DNA from: an uncultured Prochlorococcus sp.
Lineage (GTDB): Bacteria > Cyanobacteriota > Cyanobacteriia > PCC-6307 > Cyanobiaceae
Direction of reading: 5' to 3'
NCBI GenBank assembly: GCA_902542595.1
Contig: CACBVE010000005.1
Coordinates: 1 to 33,151 of the forward strand
DNA: 33,151 nucleotides
The translations under genes were made by a program, and so were the position numbers. The notes under the pieces were generated by a model. The model was not told the DNA's origin, searched no databases, and worked only from the letters and a program-made list of their open reading frames with translations. Of the stretch, positions 1-9,245 are shown one piece after another (position 1 is the stretch's first letter; the number at the start of each line of letters is the position of its first letter).

Positions 1-2
1 GC

Positions 3-443
3 ATTAATAACGCATTATCATTTACCTACCAGCTAATAGAAATTATTCAAGATCGTGTTAAATATACCAAAAGACATACAGGCCCAGCATGGCCGGCCAG
101 CAGAACACTTAGAGAACGTATAGGTTCATGCAGAGATTTAGCAATGCTGATGGTTGAAGCTTGCAGGTCTATAGGTATCCCAAGTAGGTTTGTAAGTGGT
201 TATCATTTTGAAGATCCGTTACCCTCTGAGTTGGATTTACACGCTTGGGCCGAATTATATATTCCAGGTGCTGGTTGGAGAGGATTTGATCCCAGCGGGA
301 AAGGATTAATAGATGATAGATACTTAACATTGGTATCCTCTTCAAAATCTAATTTAACCTCTGTAATTACAGGAAACTTTATAGGAAAAAATAATTTAGA
401 AAATACTTTATCCTGGGAAATCAAACCCCTTGAAATTAAATAA
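3..443 (+). CDS. Transglutaminase-like domain protein, 5'-partial at window edge
   Basis: The frame of ORF 144..443 is open back to base 3 (INNALSFTYQLIEIIQDRVKYTKRHTGPAWPASRTLRERIGSCRDLAMLMVEACRSIGIPSRFVSGY...HAWAELYIPGAGWRGFDPS). The Cys/His/Asp pattern (SCRDLAML, HAWAELY, GFDPS) is typical of transglutaminase-like proteins. Confidence 0.88.
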   Translation: MNNALSFTYQLIEIIQDRVKYTKRHTGPAWPASRTLRERIGSCRDLAMLMVEACRSIGIPSRFVSGYHFEDPLPSELDLHAWAELYIPGAGWRGFDPSGKGLIDDRYLTLVSSSKSNLTSVITGNFIGKNNLENTLSWEIKPLEIK

Positions 444-472
444 ACACACGATTTTTAATCTTTTTACATATC

Positions 473-506
473 AAAAAAAACATAAATAATAATATGTTTC
501 TTTTTT
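473..506. terminator. Possible weak AT-rich intrinsic terminator after the transglutaminase gene
   Basis: AAACATA (478-484) and TATGTTT (493-499) form a 7-bp stem with an 8-nt loop, preceded by A8 and followed by CTTTTTT. Confidence 0.3.
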
Positions 507-618
507 AGTGTTAATTGATACGTTCTTAGATATATATATCTGTTTTCATTTGTTTAATCTACAAAGAAAATTGAATTCAAGTTTAGAAATTCCAGTTATC
601 AAATCAAATAAATCAAAA

Positions 619-1092
619 ATGTTTGAATTGATAAGTTATGAAAAATTTCGCGATACAAAAGATGTCAGATTTTTTGATATTAGTGTTAATGAATCAAATT
701 ATAGAGATCTAGTTATTCACAGTGGTCCTGCGATTAGTCCTCCAAATGATGAAAATTTTAATAATTGGCAATTTTACATCCATCACAATCAAGAAGATAA
801 TCTATTAGCTATCTCTGGAGGTAGAACATTTTTTCTTGTCAATTTTGGTTGGGATTATCCTTTTTATAAAGTTAGATTAGAATCTTGCGGATATATTCTA
901 AGAATACCTAGAGGAACTTTTCATAGATCCGTATCTGACGAAAACGGTTCCATTGTTTTAAATCAAGCCATTAGAGATGAAGGCGGTACAGTTGAATCTG
1001 AATTCAAGGTAACGAATAGCAAAGATAATAAAAAACTTCTAGATTGTATAACTAATCTAGAACCTAGATTTAAAATTTATAGTGTTAAATAA
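619..1092 (+). CDS. Hypothetical protein, possible cupin-like fold
   Basis: ORF 508..1092. The internal ATG at 619 (MFELISYEKFRD) is a more likely start than the GTG at 508, because the extra N-terminus is low-complexity. The assignment is speculative, based on beta-rich stretches such as GYILRIPRGTFHRSV. Confidence 0.55.
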   Translation: MFELISYEKFRDTKDVRFFDISVNESNYRDLVIHSGPAISPPNDENFNNWQFYIHHNQEDNLLAISGGRTFFLVNFGWDYPFYKVRLESCGYILRIPRGTFHRSVSDENGSIVLNQAIRDEGGTVESEFKVTNSKDNKKLLDCITNLEPRFKIYSVK

Positions 1093-1175
1093 TCTTAAAA
1101 AGGTATTCCAAATTTATATATCAATTTTAAAAATTATCTAATTGTTATAAAATAATAATATTCGAATTATTTAGT

Positions 1176-1694
1176 ATGAAATCTTTTAAGTTCTTAAGAT
1201 ATTTTTTATGCATAACTTTTTCTTTCCTAGTTTTATCCTCTCCAGTTTTTGCTGGAGCAAATGTAGCTGTTAAAGGCGAGGGAGATGAAGTTCCAAGTTA
1301 TGTAAGATCTAATATTACAGGATTTGATTTCCATGGAGAGGATCTTCATTTGTCTTCTATAGCTGGAGCAGTTGCAAGAGACGCAGATTTTAGTGACGTT
1401 GATTTACATGGGACAACCTTAACCCTATCTGATTTAAAAGGTTCTAATTTAAATGGAATCGACCTGACCGATACACTTTCTGATCGAGTTAATTTCCAAA
1501 AAACAGATCTTAGAAATGCTGTTTTAATAAATATGATCGCATCAGGTAGCAGTTTTGCAGGAGCTCAAATAGAAGGAGCAGATTTTTCTTACGCTATTCT
1601 TGACAGCGAAGATCAGAGAAATCTTTGTGAAATTGCTGATGGGATCAACCCAACAACGGGCGTTTCAACAAGAGAAAGTCTTGAGTGTAGTTAG
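1176..1694 (+). CDS. Secreted or lumenal pentapeptide-repeat protein
   Basis: N-terminal signal peptide ([28 protein letters not shown]) followed by A(D/N)LXX-type repeats ([42 protein letters not shown]). Two Cys lie in the C-terminal tail. Confidence 0.85.
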   Translation: MKSFKFLRYFLCITFSFLVLSSPVFAGANVAVKGEGDEVPSYVRSNITGFDFHGEDLHLSSIAGAVARDADFSDVDLHGTTLTLSDLKGSNLNGIDLTDTLSDRVNFQKTDLRNAVLINMIASGSSFAGAQIEGADFSYAILDSEDQRNLCEIADGINPTTGVSTRESLECS

Positions 1695-1702
1695 AACAAA
1701 AT

Positions 1703-2056
1703 CTATAAGTAAACTTTTTTTCCATTATTAATTTTATAAATCTTTTGTTCATCATCTTGAAAAATCATTTCACCATTTAATCTGGATTTCTTAAATTTTG
1801 AAAGCCTTGCTCTGTGAATATTAGATTTTCTATTAATACTATCTTCGTTATCATAACTTCCAATATAGATATTTATATTAGGGTTTGAAAAGGTTTTTTC
1901 TTCCTCTCTTAAAAAAATTCTCTCAATATTTGTTTGCGTACTCTGAAATTTATTTTTAAATTTGTCTAATTTTAAGTTCTTTGGTTTTTTAGATTTTATT
2001 TTTTTGTAGACCAAAAAAATAACTCCAAAAATTATAAAAACTAAAAATATATTCAT
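1703..2056 (-). CDS. Small hypothetical protein with one N-terminal TM helix
   Basis: 117-aa ORF with hydrophobic start MNIFLVFIIFGVIFLVYKKIK and a lysine-rich remainder. It is flanked compactly by neighbouring genes. Confidence 0.55.
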   Translation of the reverse strand: MNIFLVFIIFGVIFLVYKKIKSKKPKNLKLDKFKNKFQSTQTNIERIFLREEEKTFSNPNINIYIGSYDNEDSINRKSNIHRARLSKFKKSRLNGEMIFQDDEQKIYKINNGKKVYL

Positions 2057-2059
2057 TAC

Positions 2060-2251
2060 CTATTTAATTTTTATTTTAATATCTACGCCTAAGTTACTTT
2101 TAGTAGTTAAAATTTCTTTTTTTAAGATTCCATAAGTAAAAATTCTAGATAAAGTTTTTAAAGATTTAAAAACTAAAAAAACAGTAAATAAAAAGAAAAC
2201 AATAAGGTTTTCTACAAGAATATTTTTATTTTTATTTTCTAAGTTGCTCAT
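2060..2251 (-). CDS. Small hypothetical membrane protein
   Basis: 63-aa ORF with one hydrophobic segment (NLIVFFLFTVFLVFKSL), directly upstream of the 1703..2056 ORF and same-stranded. Confidence 0.4.
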   Translation of the reverse strand: MSNLENKNKNILVENLIVFFLFTVFLVFKSLKTLSRIFTYGILKKEILTTKSNLGVDIKIKIK

Positions 2252-2267
2252 GAAAGTTTTAATTCAA

Positions 2268-3137
2268 TTATTTTTCATCATTATTTGCATATGGGCCGAA
2301 AAATTCACTAGCGTTTCTTCCCATTACTTTAGCAAGATTTAAACTTTTATCTATATCCCATTTAGATGCCATTCCAAAAAGAATGCCAGCAGCAAAAGAA
2401 TCGCCACATCCATAAGAATCAACCTTTAATTTTTTATTTTTAAGAGCCTCATATCTTCCTCCTGGAAATATTATGCCTCCCTTATCTCCCTCAGTTTTAA
2501 TAATATATTTAGGTTTTAACGATAAATCTGAAGATGAAAAAGCTTCCCCGGGATCAAGATTACTGCCTATTAATCCATCTAAAAGGATATTTGATTTATT
2601 AATTGTATTTAAACCCACCCTTGGTGTTGTACACAGAATTGAAGCTGATCTAGCCATTTTAAAAATCTCTGAATCAGATGCGGTAATAAAAATTCCGTCC
2701 ATTTCTTTTAAAATGTTCCATTCTAAGTGGTCTTTATGAGTTGGAGCTAACCTTTCTCCGATAACTGTTATTGCTCTTTCACCTTGAGAGTCAATCAAAC
2801 TAAACCCTCTTCTAGTCGGTTTATCACGCCAAGCAACATGCAAATTTATTCCCATATTAGAGAGAATCTTGAAACACTTATCTCCATAATCATCATTACC
2901 CAATGACGTAAAAAAATGAATTTGGTTTAAAGTTAAATCAGAAAGTATTTTCGCAATAATAGAGCCACCACCAGCTGGATACTCAAAAGATTTTTCAGAA
3001 TGCGAAATGACGCCTGGTTTTGGTAATTGATCGACCTTCAAGAAATTTATCCACTCAACATGACCAACAACTGCAAAATTTAAATTTCCTTTTTTAAATT
3101 TATAGTCTTCAACTTTATTATTCTTTTCAACAACCAT
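2268..3137 (-). CDS. PfkB-family (ribokinase-like) carbohydrate kinase
   Basis: N-terminal GG motif (YPAGGGSIIAKILSDL) and C-terminal PfkB signature (KVDSYGCGDSFAAGILFGMA). Confidence 0.88.
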   Translation of the reverse strand: MVVEKNNKVEDYKFKKGNLNFAVVGHVEWINFLKVDQLPKPGVISHSEKSFEYPAGGGSIIAKILSDLTLNQIHFFTSLGNDDYGDKCFKILSNMGINLHVAWRDKPTRRGFSLIDSQGERAITVIGERLAPTHKDHLEWNILKEMDGIFITASDSEIFKMARSASILCTTPRVGLNTINKSNILLDGLIGSNLDPGEAFSSSDLSLKPKYIIKTEGDKGGIIFPGGRYEALKNKKLKVDSYGCGDSFAAGILFGMASKWDIDKSLNLAKVMGRNASEFFGPYANNDEK

Positions 3138-3178
3138 AAGCTTTTAAATACTATTATTAAAAGAAATATTTTTGAAAA

Positions 3179-3550
3179 GTGAATTCATTTAACATTTTAA
3201 AAGATAATAAACAGATACTATCTTATCTTTACCTTTTTCTATCAATTTTGGGTGCTGTCCTGCCAATGATGGCAAATTTCGAATTTGCTAGGGAATACGG
3301 AAACAGCTTTGATATAAATAACTTCATTTCTTTAGCGAATGCAAACCCTGCAGCTCAGTCAATTTCTAGAGACTTATTAGTAGGTGCAAGCGCTATTTTT
3401 ATATGGATAGTTAATGAATCCAAAAAACTGAACATGAAGAATATGTGGGTTGTATACATTGGAACTTTTCTTATAGCATTCGCATTCTCTGCACCTTTTT
3501 TCTTATTTTTAAGAGAGAGAAGAATTATTGAATTAGAAAAAATTAATTAA
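3179..3550 (+). CDS. DUF2834-like small membrane protein
   Basis: 123 aa with three predicted TM segments; pattern YLFLSILGAVLPMMANFEFAREYG...ARDLLVGASAIFIWI-like. GTG start. Confidence 0.65.
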   Translation: MNSFNILKDNKQILSYLYLFLSILGAVLPMMANFEFAREYGNSFDINNFISLANANPAAQSISRDLLVGASAIFIWIVNESKKLNMKNMWVVYIGTFLIAFAFSAPFFLFLRERRIIELEKIN

Positions 3551-4752
3551 AATAATCTCTTAAATAGGATTGCAAAAATCATAAAGCAAGCAAAAGAAAT
3601 AGATAGCCAGATTACTGAAGCATAACCAAATAGATCTAATATACGTCCTGAAATAAATGGTCCAAAAAAATAACCCATAGCGAAACATTGTGATAATAGA
3701 GCAAGAGCAAAACCTTTTTTGTTTGAAGGAGCTATTCTGAAAACGATATCTGTTGATGTGGGGAGAAATGAAGCAGTCCCTAAACTTACTAATATCAATG
3801 AAAAAGAAATTAAATAAAAAGCTGGGATATTTAAATAACTAGAAATAAATAATAAAAATGAAGCGAAAGAGAAATTTATCAAACTAAATTTCAATCCAAA
3901 TAATCTACCTTTTTTTGATATCCAAGATCCAATAGGCCATTGTAAAAACAACAATAAAATTAATTGAATAGAAATTATAAGACTAATAATTTCTTTGCTT
4001 AATGCATTGCGATATACTCCACCTTTAACAAGATCCAGAGGCAAAGTTACTTGAATCAGAGCTAAAGAGGTAGTTATCAATAAAATAGATAAAATTATTA
4101 TTGTTGAATTTTTATTCCATTTCAATTGTCCCTGATTAATTGGATCTACAAATTTTTTTTGGAAATTTTCTAAGTTTCTTTTAATAGAAGAACTATTCCT
4201 AGATATTAAATATGTGATAACTACCATGCAAAATATATCATTAATAAAGATTGATTTAGAATACAAAAAATTCGTCATATAACCACCTAAGAATACTCCT
4301 AGAAATATCCCTAAAGCCTCAGAACTTCTTACAAGAGCATATGCTTTTCGTGTTTCGATATGATGGCAAAAATAGGGCACCCCAAACTCGGCAGCTGGCC
4401 AATATATTCCAGCAGCAGCCCCAACAAGTGATTGTCCAATTATGTACAAAAAAGTATCTCTTGAAAAAATGAGGCATAAGCTAGCGGCAATACTTATTAT
4501 TGAAGAAGTAATTATCGGAAATTGTATTTTCCCAGTTTTATTAAGATAATTACCTGTAAAGAATCTTGATACGGTTCCAATTATTGCTGAAATGGTAAAT
4601 CCCAGTCCAATATCTGTTGCCGATAATCCTAGGTTATTAAAAATAAGTGATGTTAAATAAATTACACCTCCTGCTCCAAATGCAGCAAAAAATCTTATCT
4701 TGGTTATTAACCTCAAATGATACGGAAATTGAATCCACCAATTTTTGCTCAT
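3547..4752 (-). CDS. Major facilitator superfamily transporter
   Basis: About 400 aa, roughly 12 hydrophobic segments, MFS-like loops. The ORF track starts at a GTG at 4776, but the ATG at 4752 (MSKNWWIQFPYHLRLITKIRF) looks like the better start. Confidence 0.82.
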   Translation of the reverse strand: MSKNWWIQFPYHLRLITKIRFFAAFGAGGVIYLTSLIFNNLGLSATDIGLGFTISAIIGTVSRFFTGNYLNKTGKIQFPIITSSIISIAASLCLIFSRDTFLYIIGQSLVGAAAGIYWPAAEFGVPYFCHHIETRKAYALVRSSEALGIFLGVFLGGYMTNFLYSKSIFINDIFCMVVITYLISRNSSSIKRNLENFQKKFVDPINQGQLKWNKNSTIIILSILLITTSLALIQVTLPLDLVKGGVYRNALSKEIISLIISIQLILLLFLQWPIGSWISKKGRLFGLKFSLINFSFASFLLFISSYLNIPAFYLISFSLILVSLGTASFLPTSTDIVFRIAPSNKKGFALALLSQCFAMGYFFGPFISGRILDLFGYASVIWLSISFACFMIFAILFKRLF

Positions 4753-4778
4753 TTGTAAACTATTTAGACTAATCACTG

Positions 4779-6329
4779 GTGAAATACATTTTTATAATAT
4801 TTTTTGGTTTTTGTGGGTTATTTTTTAATGATGGTTCAAAGGCGGCTCAAAAGATAAATATTAACTTTGAGGAGATGCAAATCCCTTTAACTATAGAACA
4901 ATTATCAAAATTAGAAAAATACAAAGATGATTCAACAGAATTAACAGATTGGTTAAAAAAAAATAGATTAATCAAATTTTTTGAATTATCAAAATTCTTA
5001 AATTTTCCAGTTTTCAAGGAAGAAGGATTAAATAGAGAAGTATTGAGAAGTTGGATAGGGCGTAGAATTCTCACAGAATTAAGCAAAACCATTACAGTTC
5101 CAAATGACACTGATGGAATAGAAATTTATAACACTATAGAAAATTTACTTGATGAGAAAAAAGAAGTTTCAACTTTTGACATTATAAAAGCATTACCCTC
5201 AAAAGAAATTTCATTAGATATCGATAATTTAATTTTAATAATTTCATCTTGGAAAAATGAATTATCAATGCAACAAGATCTCATATCAAAATTAAATAAT
5301 CTTGAAAGTACAAAAAAGGAGAATTTTAAAAATACTGAAAATGAATTAAATTCACAACTTATAAAGATAAATAAAAAAATTTATGCTTCTCACCGAGTAA
5401 AACCTTTTGAAATCGAAATATGGAAAAGTAACAAAATAGATAATGATAAAGAACTGATAGTTTTTATGCCTGGACTTGGAGGAGAAATTAATAATTTCAA
5501 ATGGATAGGAAAAGAATTAACAAAAAGGGGTTGGCCAATAGCATTTATTGATCATAAAGGTAGTAATTTAAAAACTTTTGTAGAAGTACTCGAGGGTAAG
5601 GAAGCAATCCCAGGAAGTACGGACTTTTTCCTATATAGAATCAAAGATTTGGAAGCTGTGTTAAAAGCTCATAAAAATGGGAAATTTGATTTACCTAATG
5701 ATTCCTATATCTTAATGGGACATTCACTTGGTGCCCTAATAGCACTTTTGTATGAGGGTAATAAACCAACCGAACAACTAGGGGAAATATGTAAATCCGC
5801 ATTAAAAGACTTTGCATTAACAAATTTATCAAAACTACTTCAATGTCAATTAAGCGAAATTCCATTCTCTGAGATAGAAAAAGATAATAAAGCAAGTGCG
5901 ATAATAGGCTTTAATTCGTTTGGCAGTTTATTATGGAACAAAGAAAATAGTTCTGGTATCGAAATACCAACTCTCCTCATAGGTGGCACATATGACCTTA
6001 TCACACCTCTAATGAATGAACAATTTAGAGTTTTTTCTGCTTTAAATAATCCATCTAATAGATTTCTAATTATTGAAGGGGCAAGCCATTTTTCTCCAAT
6101 CAGAATAACTAAAAGTTACTCAGAAAATAATGATGTATTTAAAATAAATAAATCTTTAATTGGTTCAGATCCAATTTTAATACAAAGTTTATCCGCGCAA
6201 TTTATAGTTAATTTTTTAAAAAATGTTAAGGACCAAGAAATCCCAAATGTAATTAAGAACCAAAGTGAAATGGGACTTGATTACCATCTTTTAGATCTTG
6301 AAAATATTAAAGAAGTTTCAAAAAATTAG
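4779..6329 (+). CDS. Alpha/beta hydrolase with DUF1400-like N-terminal domain
   Basis: Signal peptide then DUF1400-like region (INFEEMQIPLTIEQLSKL), followed by hydrolase motifs: FMPGLGGEINNFKWIGKELTKRGW, nucleophile elbow GHSLGA, PTLLIGGTYDLITP, GASHFSP. Confidence 0.85.
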   Translation: MKYIFIIFFGFCGLFFNDGSKAAQKININFEEMQIPLTIEQLSKLEKYKDDSTELTDWLKKNRLIKFFELSKFLNFPVFKEEGLNREVLRSWIGRRILTELSKTITVPNDTDGIEIYNTIENLLDEKKEVSTFDIIKALPSKEISLDIDNLILIISSWKNELSMQQDLISKLNNLESTKKENFKNTENELNSQLIKINKKIYASHRVKPFEIEIWKSNKIDNDKELIVFMPGLGGEINNFKWIGKELTKRGWPIAFIDHKGSNLKTFVEVLEGKEAIPGSTDFFLYRIKDLEAVLKAHKNGKFDLPNDSYILMGHSLGALIALLYEGNKPTEQLGEICKSALKDFALTNLSKLLQCQLSEIPFSEIEKDNKASAIIGFNSFGSLLWNKENSSGIEIPTLLIGGTYDLITPLMNEQFRVFSALNNPSNRFLIIEGASHFSPIRITKSYSENNDVFKINKSLIGSDPILIQSLSAQFIVNFLKNVKDQEIPNVIKNQSEMGLDYHLLDLENIKEVSKN

Positions 6330-7351
6330 TATTCAATTCTTGGATCTAAATACGCAATTAAAATATCCACAAAGAGATTTAAAGAAACAATTAGCATAGA
6401 AGTAAAAATTACAATGCCTTGAACCAAGGTATAGTCTCTCTGGGAAATTGCTTCATGGAGTCTTAAAGCAATACCTGGCCATGAAAAAGTTACTTCAAAC
6501 AATAGAGCTCCTCCTGCTAATGAAGCAATAGTCAATCCAGAAATAGTGACAATTGGCAATAGAGCATTTGGCAATGCATGATTTAAAAGAATTTTTTTCC
6601 TCGATATTCCTCTACAAAAAGCAGCATTTACATAGTCACTTTTTAATGTCTTATCCAAATTTACTCTTAATGATCGGCTGAATATACCACTTAAAAGAAA
6701 GCCAAGTGTAATAGAAGGAAGTGCGAGATGATAAAGACTATCTTTCAAAGCAATAATATTTTTTAAAAGAATACTATCTAAAACAAAAAAACCTGTAATT
6801 TGAGGTTGTTGCTGAAAGATTGGATATCTACCACCAATTGGGAAAATATTAAAAGACACCGAAAATATTAATTGAGCTAACATTGCTCCCCAAAAAGGAG
6901 GAATCGCATATGTAGCAATACCAAATATTCTTCCAATATAATCTCCCTTATTACCTCTATTTCTTAACCCAAGAAATCCTAAGGGAAATCCAATTAGCAT
7001 TGCACAAATTATTGAAAAGAATCCAAGCTCAAGACTTGCAGGCAATGATTTAAGAATAATATTTAGTACTGGCTCTTGGGTACTAAGAGATTGGCCAAAA
7101 TCTAAGTGCACAATATTCTTAATATATGAAAAATATTGATTAATTAAAGGTACATCTAGCCCCAATTTATTTCTTAGAAATTCTCTTGAAATCTCGTCGG
7201 CACCTGAACCAAGTATGGCATCGACAGGATCTCCGGGAGCAACTCTCAATAAAATAAATACTAATGAAGAAATTATCCATAACATTATTGGTATTAATGA
7301 AATTTTTAATAAAAAATAATTTAGTATTTTATTTAAATTTCTACTCATCAA
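6326..7351 (-). CDS. ABC transporter permease, DppB/OppB type
   Basis: 341 aa. Starts with SSLVFILLRVAPGDPVDAILG, typical of DppB permeases, and contains the EAA-like loop AAFCRGISRKKILLNHALPNALLPIVT. Confidence 0.9.
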   Translation of the reverse strand: MMSRNLNKILNYFLLKISLIPIMLWIISSLVFILLRVAPGDPVDAILGSGADEISREFLRNKLGLDVPLINQYFSYIKNIVHLDFGQSLSTQEPVLNIILKSLPASLELGFFSIICAMLIGFPLGFLGLRNRGNKGDYIGRIFGIATYAIPPFWGAMLAQLIFSVSFNIFPIGGRYPIFQQQPQITGFFVLDSILLKNIIALKDSLYHLALPSITLGFLLSGIFSRSLRVNLDKTLKSDYVNAAFCRGISRKKILLNHALPNALLPIVTISGLTIASLAGGALLFEVTFSWPGIALRLHEAISQRDYTLVQGIVIFTSMLIVSLNLFVDILIAYLDPRIEY

Positions 7352-8912
7352 TTAACTTAAGATCACTCAATGAAATTATTCCTGCACCATTAAAATTAGG
7401 TTTTGATATTTTATTTTGAGACCATGCTTTTTGAGAGGATATCCAAATAGGAATGTAAGGGATTGAATTTGCTGCTATTTTTTCAATTTCAACAAGTTTT
7501 TCTAATCTTTTCATTCCACTTATTTTTTCACTCTCAAGAAATAAACTCTCCACTTTATTAGATCCCCAAAAACTACCGCTGAAAACTGATTCTCCTTTTT
7601 TACATATTGCATCAACTATTTCATTACAACTTAAAAGAGGGGTGAGATAGGCTTCTGGATCTGAGTAAGCTCCAGTCCAATCTAGAATAACTGCTGTATA
7701 AATTCCTAAACTTAGATTCTTATAAACTGTTGTAGATTCAACCCCATTTAGTTCAATATCAATACAATCTTTCAAAGATTTTTTAACTTCTTCCTGCCAT
7801 GTCAGGGCAATAAGCTTGTCAGCAGGAACATTAGATCTATAAGTAAGAGGTATTTTAAGAATATTTCCATTACAAAAATTTTCTTTTTGCAATAAACTTC
7901 TCGCTTCTAAATAATCATATTTAGGCCATGGTTCTTGATTATCTTTTTTTAATATAGGAGGAATAATTGATCTAGAAGGCTTCCGTAATCCATAACTTAC
8001 TTTCTCACTAATTAATTTTCTATTAAGACTTTTAGCCAAAGCCAGTCTTAAATTAAGATTACTAAATGGATAAGAACTAGTTTTAAGGCTTATAAAGCTT
8101 AATTCGATAAAAGGGCTATTACCTTCATTAAACTGTTTATTTTTGCTTAAATTATTTAAACTTTTTCTCTGACTATCATCAATTGAATTTGATAAAAGCA
8201 CGTCAATTTGTTTACTTTTTAAAGCCCCAAAAAGAGATGATGAATTTGAATATCCCACAAAATTTACACCGTTATTTAATGGCTTTTCACCCCAATAATT
8301 CAAATATGGATCAATTGATTGAACTTCATTAGAAAAACTAGTAAGCACATACTTGCCAGTACCAACGAATTTTTCATTTAGAAACTTATCAGAATATTGT
8401 TTGTAAAATGTAGGAGATATTGGAGTTAAATTAACTGATGTGAGTAAACCATTTAAAGAACTTGATGGTTTATTCAAATTTATTATGACTGAATATTCAC
8501 TTGGCGTTTCTATTGATTTAATCTTATTTCCTAAAATATAGTTCATCGTTCCAATTCTTTTGAATCTATCAAAGGTAAACTTCATAGCATTTGAGTTAAA
8601 TGCAGTTCCATCGTGAAAAAAAACATTCTTTCTTAAATTAATAGTTATTTGAAGTCTATCCTTTGAAATAACTGGCATCCCCAAGGCCAATTGAGGGATT
8701 AATTCTCCATCAGAATTTAATTCATATAATGTGTCTCCAAGAGAATTGATTAATTGAATTGCTTTAAGAGTATTTGCTCTAGCTGGATCTAAAGATTCAA
8801 TTTTTCCAGAACTTGCTACTATGATTTTTTTAGATATTCTTTTTGAGCTGCAAGAATTCTGTAAAAAAGAAATTAAAATAATAAATATTGATAAAACAAC
8901 TTTTTTGTTCAT
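7341..8912 (-). CDS. ABC transporter extracellular solute-binding protein, family 5 (peptide/nickel type)
   Basis: 523 aa with lipoprotein-like signal (LISFLQNSCSSK). SBP_bac_5 features: LDPARANTLKAIQLINSLGDTLYELNSDGELIPQLA, FHDGTAFNSNAMKFTFDRF. Confidence 0.9.
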   Translation of the reverse strand: MNKKVVLSIFIILISFLQNSCSSKRISKKIIVASSGKIESLDPARANTLKAIQLINSLGDTLYELNSDGELIPQLALGMPVISKDRLQITINLRKNVFFHDGTAFNSNAMKFTFDRFKRIGTMNYILGNKIKSIETPSEYSVIINLNKPSSSLNGLLTSVNLTPISPTFYKQYSDKFLNEKFVGTGKYVLTSFSNEVQSIDPYLNYWGEKPLNNGVNFVGYSNSSSLFGALKSKQIDVLLSNSIDDSQRKSLNNLSKNKQFNEGNSPFIELSFISLKTSSYPFSNLNLRLALAKSLNRKLISEKVSYGLRKPSRSIIPPILKKDNQEPWPKYDYLEARSLLQKENFCNGNILKIPLTYRSNVPADKLIALTWQEEVKKSLKDCIDIELNGVESTTVYKNLSLGIYTAVILDWTGAYSDPEAYLTPLLSCNEIVDAICKKGESVFSGSFWGSNKVESLFLESEKISGMKRLEKLVEIEKIAANSIPYIPIWISSQKAWSQNKISKPNFNGAGIISLSDLKLIDE

Positions 8913-9196
8913 ATTTCATAATTACTTAGTTTTTCAGAAGAATTATTTGAGCAGAAAATTTGTAAGGTTATTTGATTTATTTCTAAAGCAAATGTTTTTT
9001 TAGAATTAAAGGCAAAAGGCCACTCTCTCACCCAACAAATTTCTTTACTTATATTTATACCAATTACTTGAAAAGTCTTATTGCTATTTTTAATTTTTAC
9101 ACAAGCACCTTTATAAAGGTTTTCAGAAGAAATTAAATTATTATTTTCACTGTCTAATAGTTTTGAATGAATCATTAAGGTTCTAAAATCAAACAC
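8909..9196 (-). CDS. Conserved-looking hypothetical protein
   Basis: 95-aa ORF overlapping the SBP start by 4 bp. The real start may be the internal Met (MIHSKLLDSEN). Confidence 0.55.
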   Translation of the reverse strand: MFDFRTLMIHSKLLDSENNNLISSENLYKGACVKIKNSNKTFQVIGINISKEICWVREWPFAFNSKKTFALEINQITLQIFCSNNSSEKLSNYEI

Positions 9197-9245
9197 TTAC
9201 TTACTTCGGTTTACCAAGCTATTAAGAAATTTGCAAACTATTTTC

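Noticed and set aside
4868-4874. TGAGGAG complement to the Yfr1 core in the DUF1400 hydrolase mRNA (another at 28285-28291 in crtE)
   Set aside because: Only 7 nt complementarity; several such matches are expected by chance in a window of this size.
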